NCBI GenBank assembly: GCA_021014325.1
Contig: CM037463.1
Span: forward strand, 8,253,001 to 8,317,000
Reading direction: 5' to 3'
Source of the DNA: Plazaster borealis
Taxonomy: Eukaryota > Echinodermata > Asteroidea > Forcipulatida > Labidiasteridae
DNA: 64,000 nucleotides
The notes under the pieces are model-generated. The model saw only the letters and a list, made by a program, of their open reading frames with translations, made no database searches and had not been told where the DNA came from. The translations under genes and the position numbers were made by a program. Shown piece by piece: positions 22,701 to 33,409 of this stretch (position 1 is its first letter; each line of letters starts with the position of its first letter).

Positions 22701-22772
22701 GATTTGATTTTGATTCTTACCTATCATGAAAACCGTCAAAACAATGAAACGAAGTGCAGAGTTTCTGTCCAT
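16542..22772 (-). CDS. Gene A: mucin-like, SEA-domain, single-pass membrane protein
   Basis: Six exons on the minus strand: 22772-22721, 22215-20629, 19813-19686, 18790-18583, 17671-17636 and 16735-16542. They total 2205 nt, 734 residues plus stop, with intron phases 1, 1, 0, 1, 1. Layout: signal peptide (1 to about 25), about 27 copies of TTDAATASTADTATAS (42 to about 470), eight GTTQAAG-type repeats (about 474-529), a Pro/Thr linker, a SEA domain (about 548-658), a short Thr stem, a transmembrane helix (about 689-713) and a 21-residue basic tail. Half the 16-mer residues are Thr or Ser, as expected for dense O-glycosylation. FTIGSIIAEF matches the SEA autocleavage type (cut predicted between G613 and S614), so the product may be a non-covalent heterodimer at the cell surface. 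The role is inferred as a surface mucin (glycocalyx or barrier). No named orthologue is claimed. Confidence 0.85.
17636..17671 (-). CDS. Gene A exon 5: 36-nt stem exon
   Basis: Micro-exon with strong sites (TTTTGCTTTCAG acceptor, G|GTAAGT donor), phase 1-1, encoding E-I-I-I-T-T-V-A-T-P-T-K. It links the SEA domain to the membrane exon and could be skipped without breaking the frame. Confidence 0.75.
17757..17966. mobile_element. R5 foldback MITE, copy 2
   Basis: Left end TACACTGCAAAAACTGGGGT. The arms match the copy at 4003, but the right terminus is lost where the R4 element begins. Confidence 0.75.
17967..18475. repeat. R4 element as head-to-head palindrome
   Basis: The left half reads in R4 order (GGTAAGAAGTACAGC, ATAATGCATTTTGAGAAAC, CTGCGGTTATGG). 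The right half repeats these in reverse complement (GCTGCTGTACTTCTTACC, TCTCAAAATGCATTATAC). Arms of about 200-250 bp could fold together. R4 also occurs at 27983-28372, 36237-36612, 54685-55080 and 55497-55880, with a fragment at 52640-52790. Confidence 0.75.
18583..18790 (-). CDS. Gene A exon 4: C-terminal half of SEA domain with GS cleavage motif
   Basis: 208 nt, acceptor TTTACCCCCAG, donor G|GTGAGT, phase 0 in and 1 out. Contains GCEVTAFTIGSIIAEFLLEF, the beta-hairpin bearing the G-S site, then an amphipathic helix (VSTEVLNNQIVNTLN). N-glycosylation sequons NVS and NQS are visible. Confidence 0.88.
18791..19685 (-). other. Gene A intron 3
   Basis: About 900 bp, AT-rich, no recognised element. 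Confidence 0.6.
19686..19813 (-). CDS. Gene A exon 3: N-terminal half of SEA domain
   Basis: 128 nt, acceptor CTTTACAG after a T-rich tract, donor GAG|GTGAGT, phase 1 in and 0 out. Reads PKTFSGAFRITNIGENKTVF, then TEDLKNSSSAQFKLISNLVCQE. Sequons NKT and NSS. Same length, phase and motif order as gene B exon 3. Confidence 0.88.
19955..20240 (-). mobile_element. tRNA-Leu-type SINE in gene A intron 2
   Basis: Minus strand begins GGCGTGTCGTGGCCG, with box A-like GTGGCCGTGCGG and box B-like GGGTTCGAGTCCCGGTCGTG. The anticodon arm GGACTCAAGC resembles tRNA-Leu(CAA), and a type II variable arm is present. The body contains TTCTTTTACGTGCACT. Other copies: 29080-29410 (minus), 33809-34340 (plus) and 43319-43740 (plus). 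Confidence 0.8.
20629..22215 (-). CDS. Gene A exon 2: Thr/Ala mucin repeat exon
   Basis: 1587-nt phase 1-1 exon (acceptor ...AATCACAG, donor C|GTAAGT). It holds about 27 tandem copies of a 48-bp unit encoding TTDAATASTADTATAS, nearly identical even at silent sites, then eight 21-bp units encoding GTTQAAG (with K or R variants), then TTPKTTIAPTAAP. Because 48 is a multiple of three and the unit has no stop in several frames, very long spurious ORFs appear on both strands. The minus frame is the real one: it alone joins to the signal peptide and SEA exons. Confidence 0.88.
20864..22170 (-). repeat. 48-bp coding minisatellite (about 27 copies)
   Basis: Variant residues mark a higher-order pattern: TVD at units 2, 9 and 20; ATV at 4, 11 and 22; initial M at 7, 14, 18 and 25 (numbered from the N-terminus). 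This is a 7-unit (336-bp) block present three times plus a 4-unit partial block, as expected of recent unequal exchange. Confidence 0.85.
22216..22720 (-). other. Gene A intron 1
   Basis: 505 bp between signal-peptide and repeat exons. No element recognised. Confidence 0.6.
22721..22772 (-). CDS. Gene A exon 1: start codon and signal peptide
   Basis: ATG at 22772, 17 codons plus one base, strong AG|GTAAGA donor, phase 1. Reads MDRNSALRFIVLTVFMIG across the splice, then C-L-E-T-G: a short positive n-region and a hydrophobic core. No other upstream phase-1 exon was as good. Confidence 0.8.
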
Positions 22773-24483
22773 TGTATTGTATATTGATTGTAGATGGCTG
22801 TCCTTTCAGAAAGAGAGAGAGAGAAAAAATAGATTTGTTTTTCTATATTTCTTGCAAGATAATTTTTAATAATATAACGCTGCGTAAATTGCATGATGTA
22901 CTTTCGAGGGCAAACGATCAGAACATTCTTGAAATCGCCACTCTAGAGTTTTAGGCTTATTTATGAACAACTTGGATTTCTTTTGAAATTATTTTGATGG
23001 AAATGTTTGCCACTAAAACCGTCGATTGTCTTATCCTGTACAATTCTGAGGAAGAACAGACTTTAGTCTGAAAAGACAATCACTTTATTGCAATAATACT
23101 ATAACTGAAAGCTTTGAGGCTTGGGTGTTATAGCTTTAAGCCGATTTAGACTGTATTACACACAGGGACATTGACTCCCAAAATACCACAACCAAGATTA
23201 TTGTGAAGATGACGTCAGGTGAAGTGGATCAACATATTGCCAATAAAAATCAGTCATCAGGAATACTTGCCAGCGAAACTACGTAATTTTAATTAAAAAA
23301 ATACCTTGATGCATCATAAAAGAAGTTAGTTTAGTTCTATTTCATTAATATTATTTATTATTGTTCGGCCAGATTTTAAAGTACAACACAAACTTACAAT
23401 ATACAAAATATTCTCATTACACAGGGTAAAACAGGGTGTATATTTTTATTTATAAATAATAAATAAATCAATCAATCAATTACATTAAAAATAAAACACG
23501 GAAAATACATTTTTCATTTTATTTTGTTTTAAATACAGCCCATATCAAGCTGGCCCGGTTATTTGTTTTAAAGTATACTCAAACACGGTGAATCAAAGGT
23601 TTGCCAATCCAAACTTGAAAATGGGAACATAAAAAGCAATGAAAAAACCCCAACATAATTTATGAAATCATTAAGTCGTTAAGAAATAATATGAAAGGAA
23701 AGAACAATTCATTTTGAAAATGTGAAGAGGGAAAATCGAGGTGATTGGAGGACACAATAACTCCGTTTTGTTCCAAAGCACCTGTCACGGTTTTATGGAT
23801 TGCAGTGTACAAAGGTTTCCCATTGTCATCCATAACGAGCTTTAATGACTGACCAACAATGAATTATTACCCCACACGAAAATCATTGATGCGGTTGCTA
23901 AGGTGATACCCTTGTTTACATGCAAACATCCGCGCCGTGAGACCTTGTGTGTTACTCGCATTCAATGCGAACGACAGCCGCTGTTTTCAATAGCCATGCA
24001 TTTGTTTATGTTTTATGTTATTATCCTTTTTTATTAGCTTTAATTAAAGCAGGTGAGGGAAATGGCGGAGGATATAAAAGGGAAATTTGTTCTTTCATAA
24101 TGAAATGTAATGCACACACGGTCTGTAATTGCAACTGTACGAGTTTTGTAGTTGGTCTTGAACTGTGTTATTAGACACGAGTTTTTAGCAAGGCATTTAG
24201 ACTGTAAAATACGCTTGGAGTAACAAGATCACAAAATTATCATTAAAGATCAAGATGTAAAATAAAAATAATCCATGTGATTTGTAATTTGTTGATTTGC
24301 ATTTTTTTTGGCATCGCGTGGAAAACAATACAAACTAAAGCTCCAGCTTTGTATTGTTATTATTTGTTACATATTAATATCAACAAATGAAATTCCTGTG
24401 GTTTCTTTCCATAGAAGACGATCAGAGCATTCTGATCGAATCGTCGAGTTGTTAAACCATCGGTTCTTTTCAGAACCACCTTA
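22773..24483. other. 5' flank of gene A; no further gene
   Basis: Contains a TGACGTCA-bearing block at 23158-23250 that recurs at 35650-35745. Otherwise AT-rich with (AATC)n near 23465. Confidence 0.5.
23158..23250. promoter_or_regulatory. CRE-containing block shared with 35650-35745
   Basis: Shared order: CACACAGGGACATTGACTCCC, then CAACCAAGATTATTG, then GATGACGTCAGGTGA. It lies about 400 bp upstream of the gene A start codon. It may be a promoter module or an uncharacterised repeat. Confidence 0.35.
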
Positions 24484-24857
24484 ACTTAAAGGCATCGTAC
24501 ACATTTGGTAATTGTCAAAAACCAGTGTTCTCATTCGGTGTATCCCAACATATGCATAAAATAACAAGCCTGTGAAAATTTGGGCTCAATTGGTCATCGA
24601 AGTTGCAAGAAAATGATGAAAGAAAAAACACCCTTGTTGTACAAATTTGTGTGCTTTCAGATGCAGGAATAAAAACTTCTTGCAAGAAGTCTTTGATTAT
24701 TTTAGTGAGAAATTACCTCTTTCTCAAAAACTACGTTATTTCAGAGGGAGTCGTTTCTCACAATGTTTTATACTATCAACAGCTCTCTGTTGCTCGTTAC
24801 CAAGTCAGTTTTTATGCTAATATATATTTTGAGTAATTACCAAACGTGTACGATAAC
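24484..24857 (+). repeat. R1 element, full copy
   Basis: Starts TTAAAGGCATCGTACACATT and ends ACCAAACGTGTACGATAAC. Internal order as in the copy at 50933. Confidence 0.8.
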
Positions 24858-26317
24858 AGAACATGTGCTATTCAAAACTCGTACTCTTTTTTAATTAAAG
24901 GACCAGCAAGCCTTTCCGAAAATGTCAGGCAGACTAAATGTTCATGGCGATGCGATTGGTACCCTTTCCACTAAGTGAGGTTCTAAATTTTTAGTGTTCA
25001 CCAAATTTTACTTCATGTTTACCTGATTCTTTCGTGAAGGCATTCGTGGTCCGGACAGATGTGTAGTAAAGACGCGGGAGTGGCGAAGCTACAAGGGCTT
25101 TCCAACTTGTCAAGAATGTCTATAGTTTATCTATATTTATTCATTTTTGCTATATACCCTCCCGGGGTAGCAAAATTCCAAACCAATCATAAGTGACTGG
25201 GTCCGCATACATTAACCTATTATGCATTGTGACTTAACCGTCAGCACTTTACTTTGCATAAACAGTATGAATAATATATGTTTAAAATCTTTATGAATAA
25301 TTCAACATCAACAACCGCAAAATCAAGTTCGAAAAGGTTCAATACAATATGTTTGAACTTTTATGAATGAAAAAAAATACTAAGTAATTCAAGTTGGAAA
25401 AGGCCACTAAAAGCTAGTTTATATGCGGACGCGCAATTGTCGAACGGGCGTAAAAAACACTCAGTAATTCAAGTTGGTAAAGGCCACTAAAAGCTGGTTT
25501 ATACGCGGACGCGCGATGGTCGTACGGGCGTAAAATTAATTTGATTTATTTTCAGACCAAATCCCTTTACACTCAGCTAAGATTATACGCGCTTTAAACT
25601 CTAAGCTTGGTCAGTTTTTAATCGACACCATTCTTTTACGAGTATAGTGCGAGGGGAATAGACCGTGCAAGTCTCGCGCGTGTTCAAACTTTGTTGACCA
25701 CCTTGGTCCCACGTACCCTTTAAGTACCATATACTTTGTACAGTAGCTACCCCCCCACACACACACACATGTTTGTGAATCCTGTGAACCGAGGACCTCT
25801 CTTTGTTCTCCCATTGTTTGGACAGCGACGTCCCCATTGGTTTTGTACACGAAAGCGAAGCGAGGACGTCCTCGCTCTGTCAAACACCCGGATCCCTTTT
25901 GTTAAAGTTCTCGGTTTCAACGGGTAGACACGCTCACACACACAAACACGCACACTTTTCAAACACAACAATGTATAGTTTGTGTTTTCATTTGAAAAAT
26001 CATTACAAAATTACCATAAAGTATTTGTTTTTTAATATTTTGTAATAATGTTCATCAGGTTATTGTCTTTAATTCTGGGTAGGTTTCGTTGACCTCTGTG
26101 ACCTGAATGACTTCATGTGATAACAGAAACTATAAGCAGAATAAAGGTGTTTTTTAATTTGTTTCAATTTGGCTGTTGTTTTTCAGTGTTAGTTGCGAAA
26201 TAATAACAATTAATAGTTTACAGATGTAAAAAAGGGTTTATGACATAAATTCCATAGATAGAACGATTGTATTTTGCATTGGTGTTGATGATCTCTGATC
26301 ATGTGCGCACATACTCA
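24858..26317. other. Intergenic; tandem duplication and repeat fragments
   Basis: A roughly 75-bp tandem duplication lies at about 25390-25540 (GTTTATATGCGGACGCGC and GTTTATACGCGGACGCGC). An R3 end is at 25663-25700, followed by a CA-rich repeat at 25740-25960 related to 14930-15380. Confidence 0.6.
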
Positions 26318-26333
26318 TGGCGGCCGCCATCTT
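26318..26333 (-). promoter_or_regulatory. YY1-like motif over an ATG
   Basis: Minus strand CAAGATGGCGGCCGCCATG, a near-perfect YY1 consensus overlapping two start codons. A GTATGT donor-like site follows a few codons on. This resembles TATA-less promoters with a start codon in the YY1 site. No downstream exon could be tied to it. Confidence 0.3.
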
Positions 26334-26887
26334 GAAACTTTGTTTACTTTCGTTCAGATAAACTTCACAAACTTTTACGAAGTTGTTCGGTGGTTTTAGT
26401 TTTGATCAACTGCCAAAAAAATTCCATACATAAATGGTATGGAAATTTCTAAAGATATCTGCAATACTGTGGACATTTTTAAGGCCAAGGAATCTGTGAA
26501 AATATGGAAATAAAAATCGCAAAAAATCTGAGGGCCACACGGCTATGTCGTACATCGCTCGTGACACATGTGTGGAAAAATGCAAACGAGTTACTTGTGT
26601 ACAGTTCTGCAAACGATACAAAATACTACCAACAAATCTATTAAAATAACAATTTTTTCTTAATTTATTGCTCTTATATATACCAACCTGAATTCGATTC
26701 GGACTTCGCGCAGACTCAACTATGCAAAGCTTTATGAAGTCCCGGATGCTATAGCGTGCAAAATTTCTTCAAATTATACCAAAAGAGGGCGAATTTCATA
26801 TTGTAGATGGTGCTATATTTTTGTTTTCATAGTGCATTTGGTGCGAGCAGTTGTGATATAGGCCTACCACTGCATTATGGGGGATAC

Positions 26888-27209
26888 TTAAAGGTATTGT
26901 GCACTTTTGGTAACAGCTCAAAATCAGTGTCCATTTTGTGTGATTCAACATATGCATAAACAAACAAACCTGTGAAAGTTTGAGCTCAATTAGTCATCGA
27001 GGTCACGAGAAAATAGTGAAAAGAGAGTTTTTATCGCGCGTGATAAAAAACTATTGTTTTACTCATTTCTCAGAAACGATAGCATTTTAGGCAGTAATAT
27101 TTTAAGGAACCCTTTCTACCATTACTTACTTTAAATCATGTAAATTATGTGTGAATCTGTGAACATTTATGTTTTTCGATCTTACCAATAGTGTACAGGG
27201 CCTTTAAAC
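26888..27209 (+). repeat. R2 element
   Basis: Termini TTAAAGGTATTGTGCACTTT and ACCAATAGTGTACAGGGCC. Related in plan to R1 but different inside (AACAGCTCAAAATCAGTG). Copies at 42364-42686 and 57881-58226 (reverse). Confidence 0.8.
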
Positions 27210-27411
27210 CAACATTTTGCCCAAAATGTTGTACAGTGAAAATTGTACAGACCTGCGGATTTCTTGTTTTTCGTCAGCTTTTCTCCCGAGGGGAATAATG
27301 GTAACTATGTCACGTGATTGGTTTCAGTAGACTGACAATTATACAAGACAACGAGTCATAAAGCGTAACGGGCTTTCTACAGACAGAAAAGCAATGAATC
27401 GTGACACTTAC

Positions 27412-27495
27412 GAGTTAATGCTCCAGTGCTATCCATCACTGTGACTAATAACATGCATTTGCTGCAACTATACACACCGCTTAGCCTTATAAAAA
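27412..27495 (-). promoter_or_regulatory. Candidate TATA promoter and short first exon
   Basis: Minus strand TTTTTATAAGG (27495-27485) lies about 30-40 nt before an ATG at 27454. The ATG opens MLLVTVMDSTGALT, ending at a C|GTAAGT donor in phase 1. The combination suggests a first exon, but no partner exon was found to the left. Confidence 0.25.
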
Positions 27496-27519
27496 CTAGC
27501 AGTTGTAAATGGTAGTCCA

Positions 27520-27900
27520 ACCCAAATGCAGCGCCGTAACTAGGGTAAAACTGTAGGGGGCACCAGGGGTTGCACCAGTTTTCTAGGGGGGGGGGGCACT
27601 TCTGGCCCAGTTTCCATTTGCCTTTTTCCTAAACGAGCCCTATTTCAGCACCCTTTTATTGTATTTTACTACTTTTTTAAAGATAATCTGGCGTGTGTGT
27701 TAAAAAACCAAATTCTGCATGTAAATGAAAAAAATAGTTTTAAAATCATAGAATTTATTTCATTAAAGCGTATAAAATGTCACATTTAACTCTGAAAATT
27801 TCAAATCCCCGAAATCCAGATTTCAAATGGGGGTGGGGTGCACCCGGGGGGCACGGACAACAATTGGGGGAACGTGCCCCCCGCAATGCGGTACATAGTA
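27520..27900. mobile_element. R13 element (GCGTAACTAGGG type)
   Basis: Starts CGCCGTAACTAGGG with G-rich runs. Its interior (ATTAAAGCGTATAAAATGT, then AGATTTCAAATGGGGG) matches 38245-38530, which ends CCCCCTAGTTAATACGCCAC. A third terminus is seen near 60567. Diverged DNA-element family. Confidence 0.55.
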
Positions 27901-27982
27901 ACCTGACATAGTTACATGTAAACTGCAGCATGGCGTTCTGATTTTAGCCAATTCTACATTTGGGGATAATGCACTCACCAGT

Positions 27983-28372
27983 AAAGGCATCGTACACGTT
28001 TGGTAATGACTCTGAAAAATTATGGCAATAAAAACTTACTTGGTAAGAAGTACAGCAGCTTTGGACAGTATAATGCATTTTAAGAGACGTTTTACTTCGA
28101 AGGACTGCGGTTATGGAAAAATATATCCCCAAATATATCCCCAAAATATTTGGAATATTAAGAAGCGTTAGTAACGCTTCTCAGAGTGTGTATTCCAATG
28201 CAGATTATTCTTCCTGCGTGAACATAACCGCTCCAGATTTTCGGCAATATCTCAAAAACGCTACCACCTTTTGAAATGAAATGTTCACAGGTTAGTTTTA
28301 TGGTATATATCTGCAACTGTATACAGGATTGAAACAAACAATAGGCTCCAATTACCAAACGTGTACGATAAG
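27983..28372 (+). repeat. R4 element, full copy
   Basis: AAAGGCATCGTACACGTTTG at the left, ACCAAACGTGTACGATA at the right. Interior contains GGTAAGAAGTACAGCAGC and a TATGGTATATATCTGCAAC tract. Confidence 0.8.
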
Positions 28373-29079
28373 TAATACAAACATTGTTGCGTCCAAGTTA
28401 GAAAATACAACTACCAATCAAGAATACCATTCAAAATTTGGACAAACCAACTAGAGGGAGCTCACCGCAAACAACTTTAAAGTAATAACTTGTCGAATGT
28501 CTCATTACTGTACGGCTCTGTTGATTATATGGCAGATCATTATTGACCAAACTTGAAGTACCTATACAGGTATGGCAAGTCACAAATCCACCTACGCGGA
28601 AAATCACCCGTTGACGTCATTACTGTCACGATGACGTATTTAAAAACTAGCATCTGTTTAGGACCGTAACGAATGGAACGTAAATATTTCGGCTATTCTG
28701 TTTGTGGGCCCGGTGAAGTTCACAACTTGTTTTACTTGGCACGCTAAAGCAATGTACGTTTTTTGGAACCTTCAGATAAGGTCTTGTGTTCGATACCTCT
28801 TCTGTGTTTAACTACAAACTAGAATGTTAGCGTTTTTTCATAGGATTTACCAACCCTAGGTGTTGGGATTCAGGAAACTGCATGTGTTAGTAACATGGAG
28901 AATTTGATGTAGTAGTATTTAGTTGCTTATCAATGTTGTCAGAAGAACCATATGCAGAATGTTATTGTCCACATGCACTTCCGGTTTGGACAGGAAGTAG
29001 AGCAAAATCGTACCACCAGAGCCCATGGTTTCAGAGCTGCTTAACGGCCGATTTTATTATTATTATTTTTTATTAATAT
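28373..29079. other. Intergenic; no gene supported
   Basis: Two TGACG motifs near 28613 and 28632 (GTTGACGTCATTACTG). Otherwise unremarkable. Confidence 0.4.
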
Positions 29080-29410
29080 TATATATTTCTGTTAATGAAA
29101 CCAAGGATGCCTCATAAGTGAACCGAATCACTGTAGCTCGCAAGCCTGAGGAAGCCTGTAAACAAGGGTGCTTGCTATATGTGAACCAGAAACACCGGGG
29201 TTAACCCCTACTCTTCCACGATAAGTGTTCTGGGTTCTTTTACGTGCACTACCAAACCTAGTACACTGGACCTACGGCATAATGTCCCATTAAAAAAAAG
29301 CACTTATGGTATAGTATTGCTCAAGGATACAAGTGTCATGACCGGGATTGGAACCCACACTCTGCTGATCAGAAACACCAAAGATTGAGTCCGGTGCTCT
29401 TAACCGGCAC
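29080..29410 (-). mobile_element. tRNA-Leu-type SINE
   Basis: Minus copy of the SINE at 33809/43319: box B-like GGGTTCCAATCCCGGTCATG and body AAAGAACCCAGAACACTT. Decayed box A. Confidence 0.7.
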
Positions 29411-30814
29411 TATCAAACATTAAACTTTGAATGAATGATTTTCGACATCTGGAGACGTCATTATGACGTCGTTATTCATGTGCCGCCTTCGTGAGGTTCA
29501 ATTGTCTGTTCAGATTCACGGTTCAATTCAGTTCCAATTTATTTTGCAGAGAAGAGTTGGGCATGGGAGAAAACGAAGAACACGAAGAAGAAAAACAAAC
29601 GAGAACACCTATACGAGAGGTGTTCGCACTGTTGTACGACACAAACTCGAGCAAAAAAGCACAAGGTGTTCGCGTTGTTGCATAGCCTTGATTGCAATGT
29701 CTTGCGTCACCCCTTTGCCGGATAGTCCACGCACAGAGTCCTTGGGAAGAGCACACGCAAGCAAATGTGTAAACACCTGCAATCGGGGAACTCCGATTGT
29801 CCCTCTTTTCTTTGTACTTTTTGGCAACAGCTCCCAATGGTTTTGTACAGACTTTTCCACTGTGGGGACCTTCACCCAACCGGGGAACCTATGTCCTCTT
29901 GTTTTATAAGTCCCCGGTTTTTCTCCTTGAACCATTTAAACACTGAATTCGAGAACGATTTAGTAGGTCTACGGCCCAGTACAAAATGAAGCAAAGTCCC
30001 CCATTCACTTTTACAGAAAGTACACAGATACGAGCTAAAATTACTTAATTCTGAAATTCGAGTGGTCACGAGTCAAGAAAACAATTAGCGAAAACACGAT
30101 TACATTTTTTCCCTCGAGGATTTCATATACCGTTTGTATACGTTCACGTACACACTCTCAGCCATGTACAAACATTTTGCATGTTACAATGTATAGTGTG
30201 CTTTGTCCGTGGCATATGCGAAGGTTTGTATATGTTTTTCGTCCTAAAGGCACTGTACACGTTTGGTAATTACTCAAAATAATAATACTTTCATAATTTT
30301 CTTGCAACTTCGATGACCAATTGAGCCCAAATTTTCACAGGCTTGTTATTTTATGCATATGTTGGGATACACCAAGTGAGAACACTGGTCTTTGACAATT
30401 TCCAAACGTGTTCAGTGCCTTTAAACACTGAATTCGAGAACGATTTAGTAAGTCTACGGCCCAATACAAAATGAAGCAAAGTCCCCCATTCACTTTCACA
30501 GAAAGTACACAGACACGAGCTATTACTACATTCTGAAATTTGAGTGATCACGGGTCAATGAAAAAAACGATTACATTTTTCCCCGAGGATTTCATCTACC
30601 GTTCGTATCCGTTCACGTACACACTCTCAGCCATGTATAAACATTCTGCATGTTACAATGTATAAGTGTGCTTTGTCCGTAGCACTATGCGAAGGTTTGT
30701 GTATGTTTTTCGTTTTAAAACAGCAACATCTGGCAAAATTCGTTCAGAATGAACATTCTTTTTAAATAAATTCTTCGAAATTAGGGATTGCCATTAATCA
30801 GGTCTTCCCGGCAA
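29411..30814. repeat. Intergenic; local duplication with R1 fragment
   Basis: The block at about 29935-30235 (ACTGAATTCGAGAACG to TATGTTTTTCGT) is repeated at about 30425-30715, a direct duplication of roughly 300 bp. A partial R1 (30246-30424) lies between the copies. Confidence 0.75.
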
Positions 30815-31398
30815 TAGACTGTGCAAGTCTCGCGCATATCGAAAACGAGACACAAACAAATCGAACGAAGACTACATTTTTTTCTATGAAATCAAATCTT
30901 CTATATTTAAATTATATTTATACAAAATTCTTGAAAAAAGAATACCCATAGCAAGTTGTTATAAATAAATGTTCAATTTTTGTATACTACAAATAATAAT
31001 TAAATTTAACATTGAAACAAAATTTAAACTTGGGACGAGGATGCTTATTGTTAGAAACCCCATTTGCCAATCACGCCCGAATGTGTGCGTCTATCACTTA
31101 AGTTTAATGACAACATGACCGTCAGTTGGGCAGCATTCTTAATTTTTTACAGGTAACCGGAAACGGAGGTCAAGTCTTAATTCTCGGGTTTTCTTCGTTA
31201 TTTTGTTGAATTGATTTTACTTTCATATTGTTTTCACTTGGTATTACATTCCCAACATCACATATAATGTTCATGGCCATAAACTACGTTAATAAAAAAA
31301 AATTGAAGAAACAAAATCCCGCCCACGTTGAAACTCCATAATGTTGGGACCACAAGGGTCCCGGAAGTTCGAATACGCGCGAGACTTGCACATTCTAT
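30815..31398. mobile_element. R3 element
   Basis: Termini TAGACTGTGCAAGTCTCGCG and CGCGAGACTTGCACATTCTA. Carries the GGACCACAAGGGTCC palindrome near its right end. Confidence 0.75.
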
Positions 31399-31588
31399 AA
31401 CAATCCTAAACTTGTCTATCTTATTATGTTGTCGTTATCTTTTGTATAGTGATGTTTGAATCCAATCAGGGTTGGATTTCATGCTTCACTTGAAGATAAA
31501 AAGAGAACGGAGAGCCGTCTGGACATGAAAATAGAATAGCATTTAAAATACACTGTTATGCCTCCAACGGGAGCAATAATAGATTGCA

Positions 31589-32291
31589 ATAGACTGTTCA
31601 AGTCTCGTGCGTATCGGAACGAGAAAACACGTCAAACGAAGAACTTTTTTTTCCTAAATATCAGTTCTTTGTTTTAAATTATATCTAATGACAAACTCTG
31701 AACAACAAAAATACTCATTACATTTTTATACAATCAGTTTTAGTTTTTGTAATAAATACACCAATACGGTTAATTATTATTGAAACAAAATTCAAACTCT
31801 GGGACAAGGATGCTTATTTGATCTTAACTTTTCAGAAACCCCTTACGAGGATTCGCGAAGGTCATACGGGCGTAAAATTAACGATTGACGCAGTTTATAG
31901 AGGACGCTGACGCCTCAACAACCATATACTGCAATGAAAAGGCTTCCCGTTGCAATTACAGCATCTGGCGATTATCATCGCGCATCCAAAACAAGCGTTT
32001 ACATAAGTTTTGTGATCGGAGGTGAGCACAAAATTCTTAGTTTTTGGCAGTAACCGGAAGCTGAGGTCAAGTTTAATTCTCGGGTTTTCTTCGTTATTGA
32101 ATTGATTTTACTTTCATATTTTGTATAACTAAGTATTTTACATTCCCAACAACATATATATTTTTCATGGTCATAAACCACGTTAAACTAAAATAATTGA
32201 CAAAACAAAATCTTGCCCACGTAAATCTCCATATGGTGGGGACCACAGTGGTCCCGGAAGTTCAAATATGCGCGAGACTCGTACAGTCTAA
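31589..32291. mobile_element. R3 element
   Basis: Termini TAGACTGTTCAAGTCTCGTG and GCGCGAGACTCGTACAGTCTA. Interior follows the copy at 34795 in reverse. Confidence 0.75.
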
Positions 32292-32339
32292 TTTGATGCC
32301 CTCAATTATTATTATTATATTTTTTTTCTTCCTTTTTTT

Positions 32340-33409
32340 GAAAATGTGCAACACCTCGAACAAAGACTGTGCTTTCTCTGAAATTAAACCTCAATAAATT
32401 CCTCTCTGCAAAAGCTAGGGTGTTAAAATTTACACCCTTGTTGTTGTCACATATAGATACCGAAAAAAGAATCAAAATTTACACCACAGGGCGTTAAAGT
32501 AAGTAGTAACACTAATTTCTGCCAACACAAAATACATTGATGTTAATTTGATTCTCTCTTTTGTATCTATAACAACACCCGTGGTGTCAATTTGAACACC
32601 CCAGTTTTTGCAGTGTATTTTTACAACAAAAAATGAAAATGAAAAATACCCAGATAAATTTGTTATAAATAAATTTTCAACTTTTATATGACACAAATAC
32701 TTTGTTTAAAGACAGTGGACACTATTGGTAATTGTCAAAGACCAGTCTTCTCACTTGGTGTATCTCAACATATGCATAAAATAACAAGCCTGTGAAAACT
32801 TGAGCTCAATTGGTCATCGAGGTTGCGAGATAACAATGAAAGAAAAAACAACCTTGTCACACGGAGTTCTGTGCTTTCAGATGCAAGTTGATTTCGAGAC
32901 CTCATCTAATTTTGAGGTCTCGAAATCAAATTCGTGGAAAATTACTTCTTTCTCGAAAACTACTCCACTTCAGAGGGAGCCGTTTCTCACAATGTTTTAT
33001 ACTATCAACCTCTCCCCAATACTTGTTACCAAGTTAGGTTTTATGCTAATAAATATTTTGAGTATTTACCAATAGTGTCCACTGCCTTTAAATTAATATT
33101 GAAACAAAATTAAAACTTGGGACGAGGATGCTTGTTTTTCATAAACCATGCCAATCACGCCCGAATGTGACCATTATATAGGTTTAACGTTAACATAAAC
33201 GTCATTTGGGAAATATTCTCAAATTGTTTACAAGTAACCCGAAATATATTTCACGGCCAAATTTTACTTTCCCAAAAATATGATGCAATTTGTCAACCAT
33301 AAACCACGTCAAACTAAGTATTTGAAGAAAGAGAATTGCGCACACGTAAAAATCAATATGATTGTGACCAACTTGGTCTCGAATTACGCGCTAGACTTGC
33401 ACCGTCTAT
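32340..33409. mobile_element. R3 element interrupted by an R5 MITE and an R1 element
   Basis: R3 interior segments are separated by R5 (32404-32615) and R1 (32707-33093), then resume (GGGACGAGGATGCTTG) and end ACGCGCTAGACTTGCACCGT. The order is inferred by comparison with 30815-31398. Confidence 0.6.
32707..33093 (+). repeat. R1 variant with internal palindrome
   Basis: Termini read AGACAGTGGACACTATTGG and CAATAGTGTCCACTGCC, a sub-family of R1. The centre has GATTTCGAGACCTCA and its complement. Confidence 0.75.
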
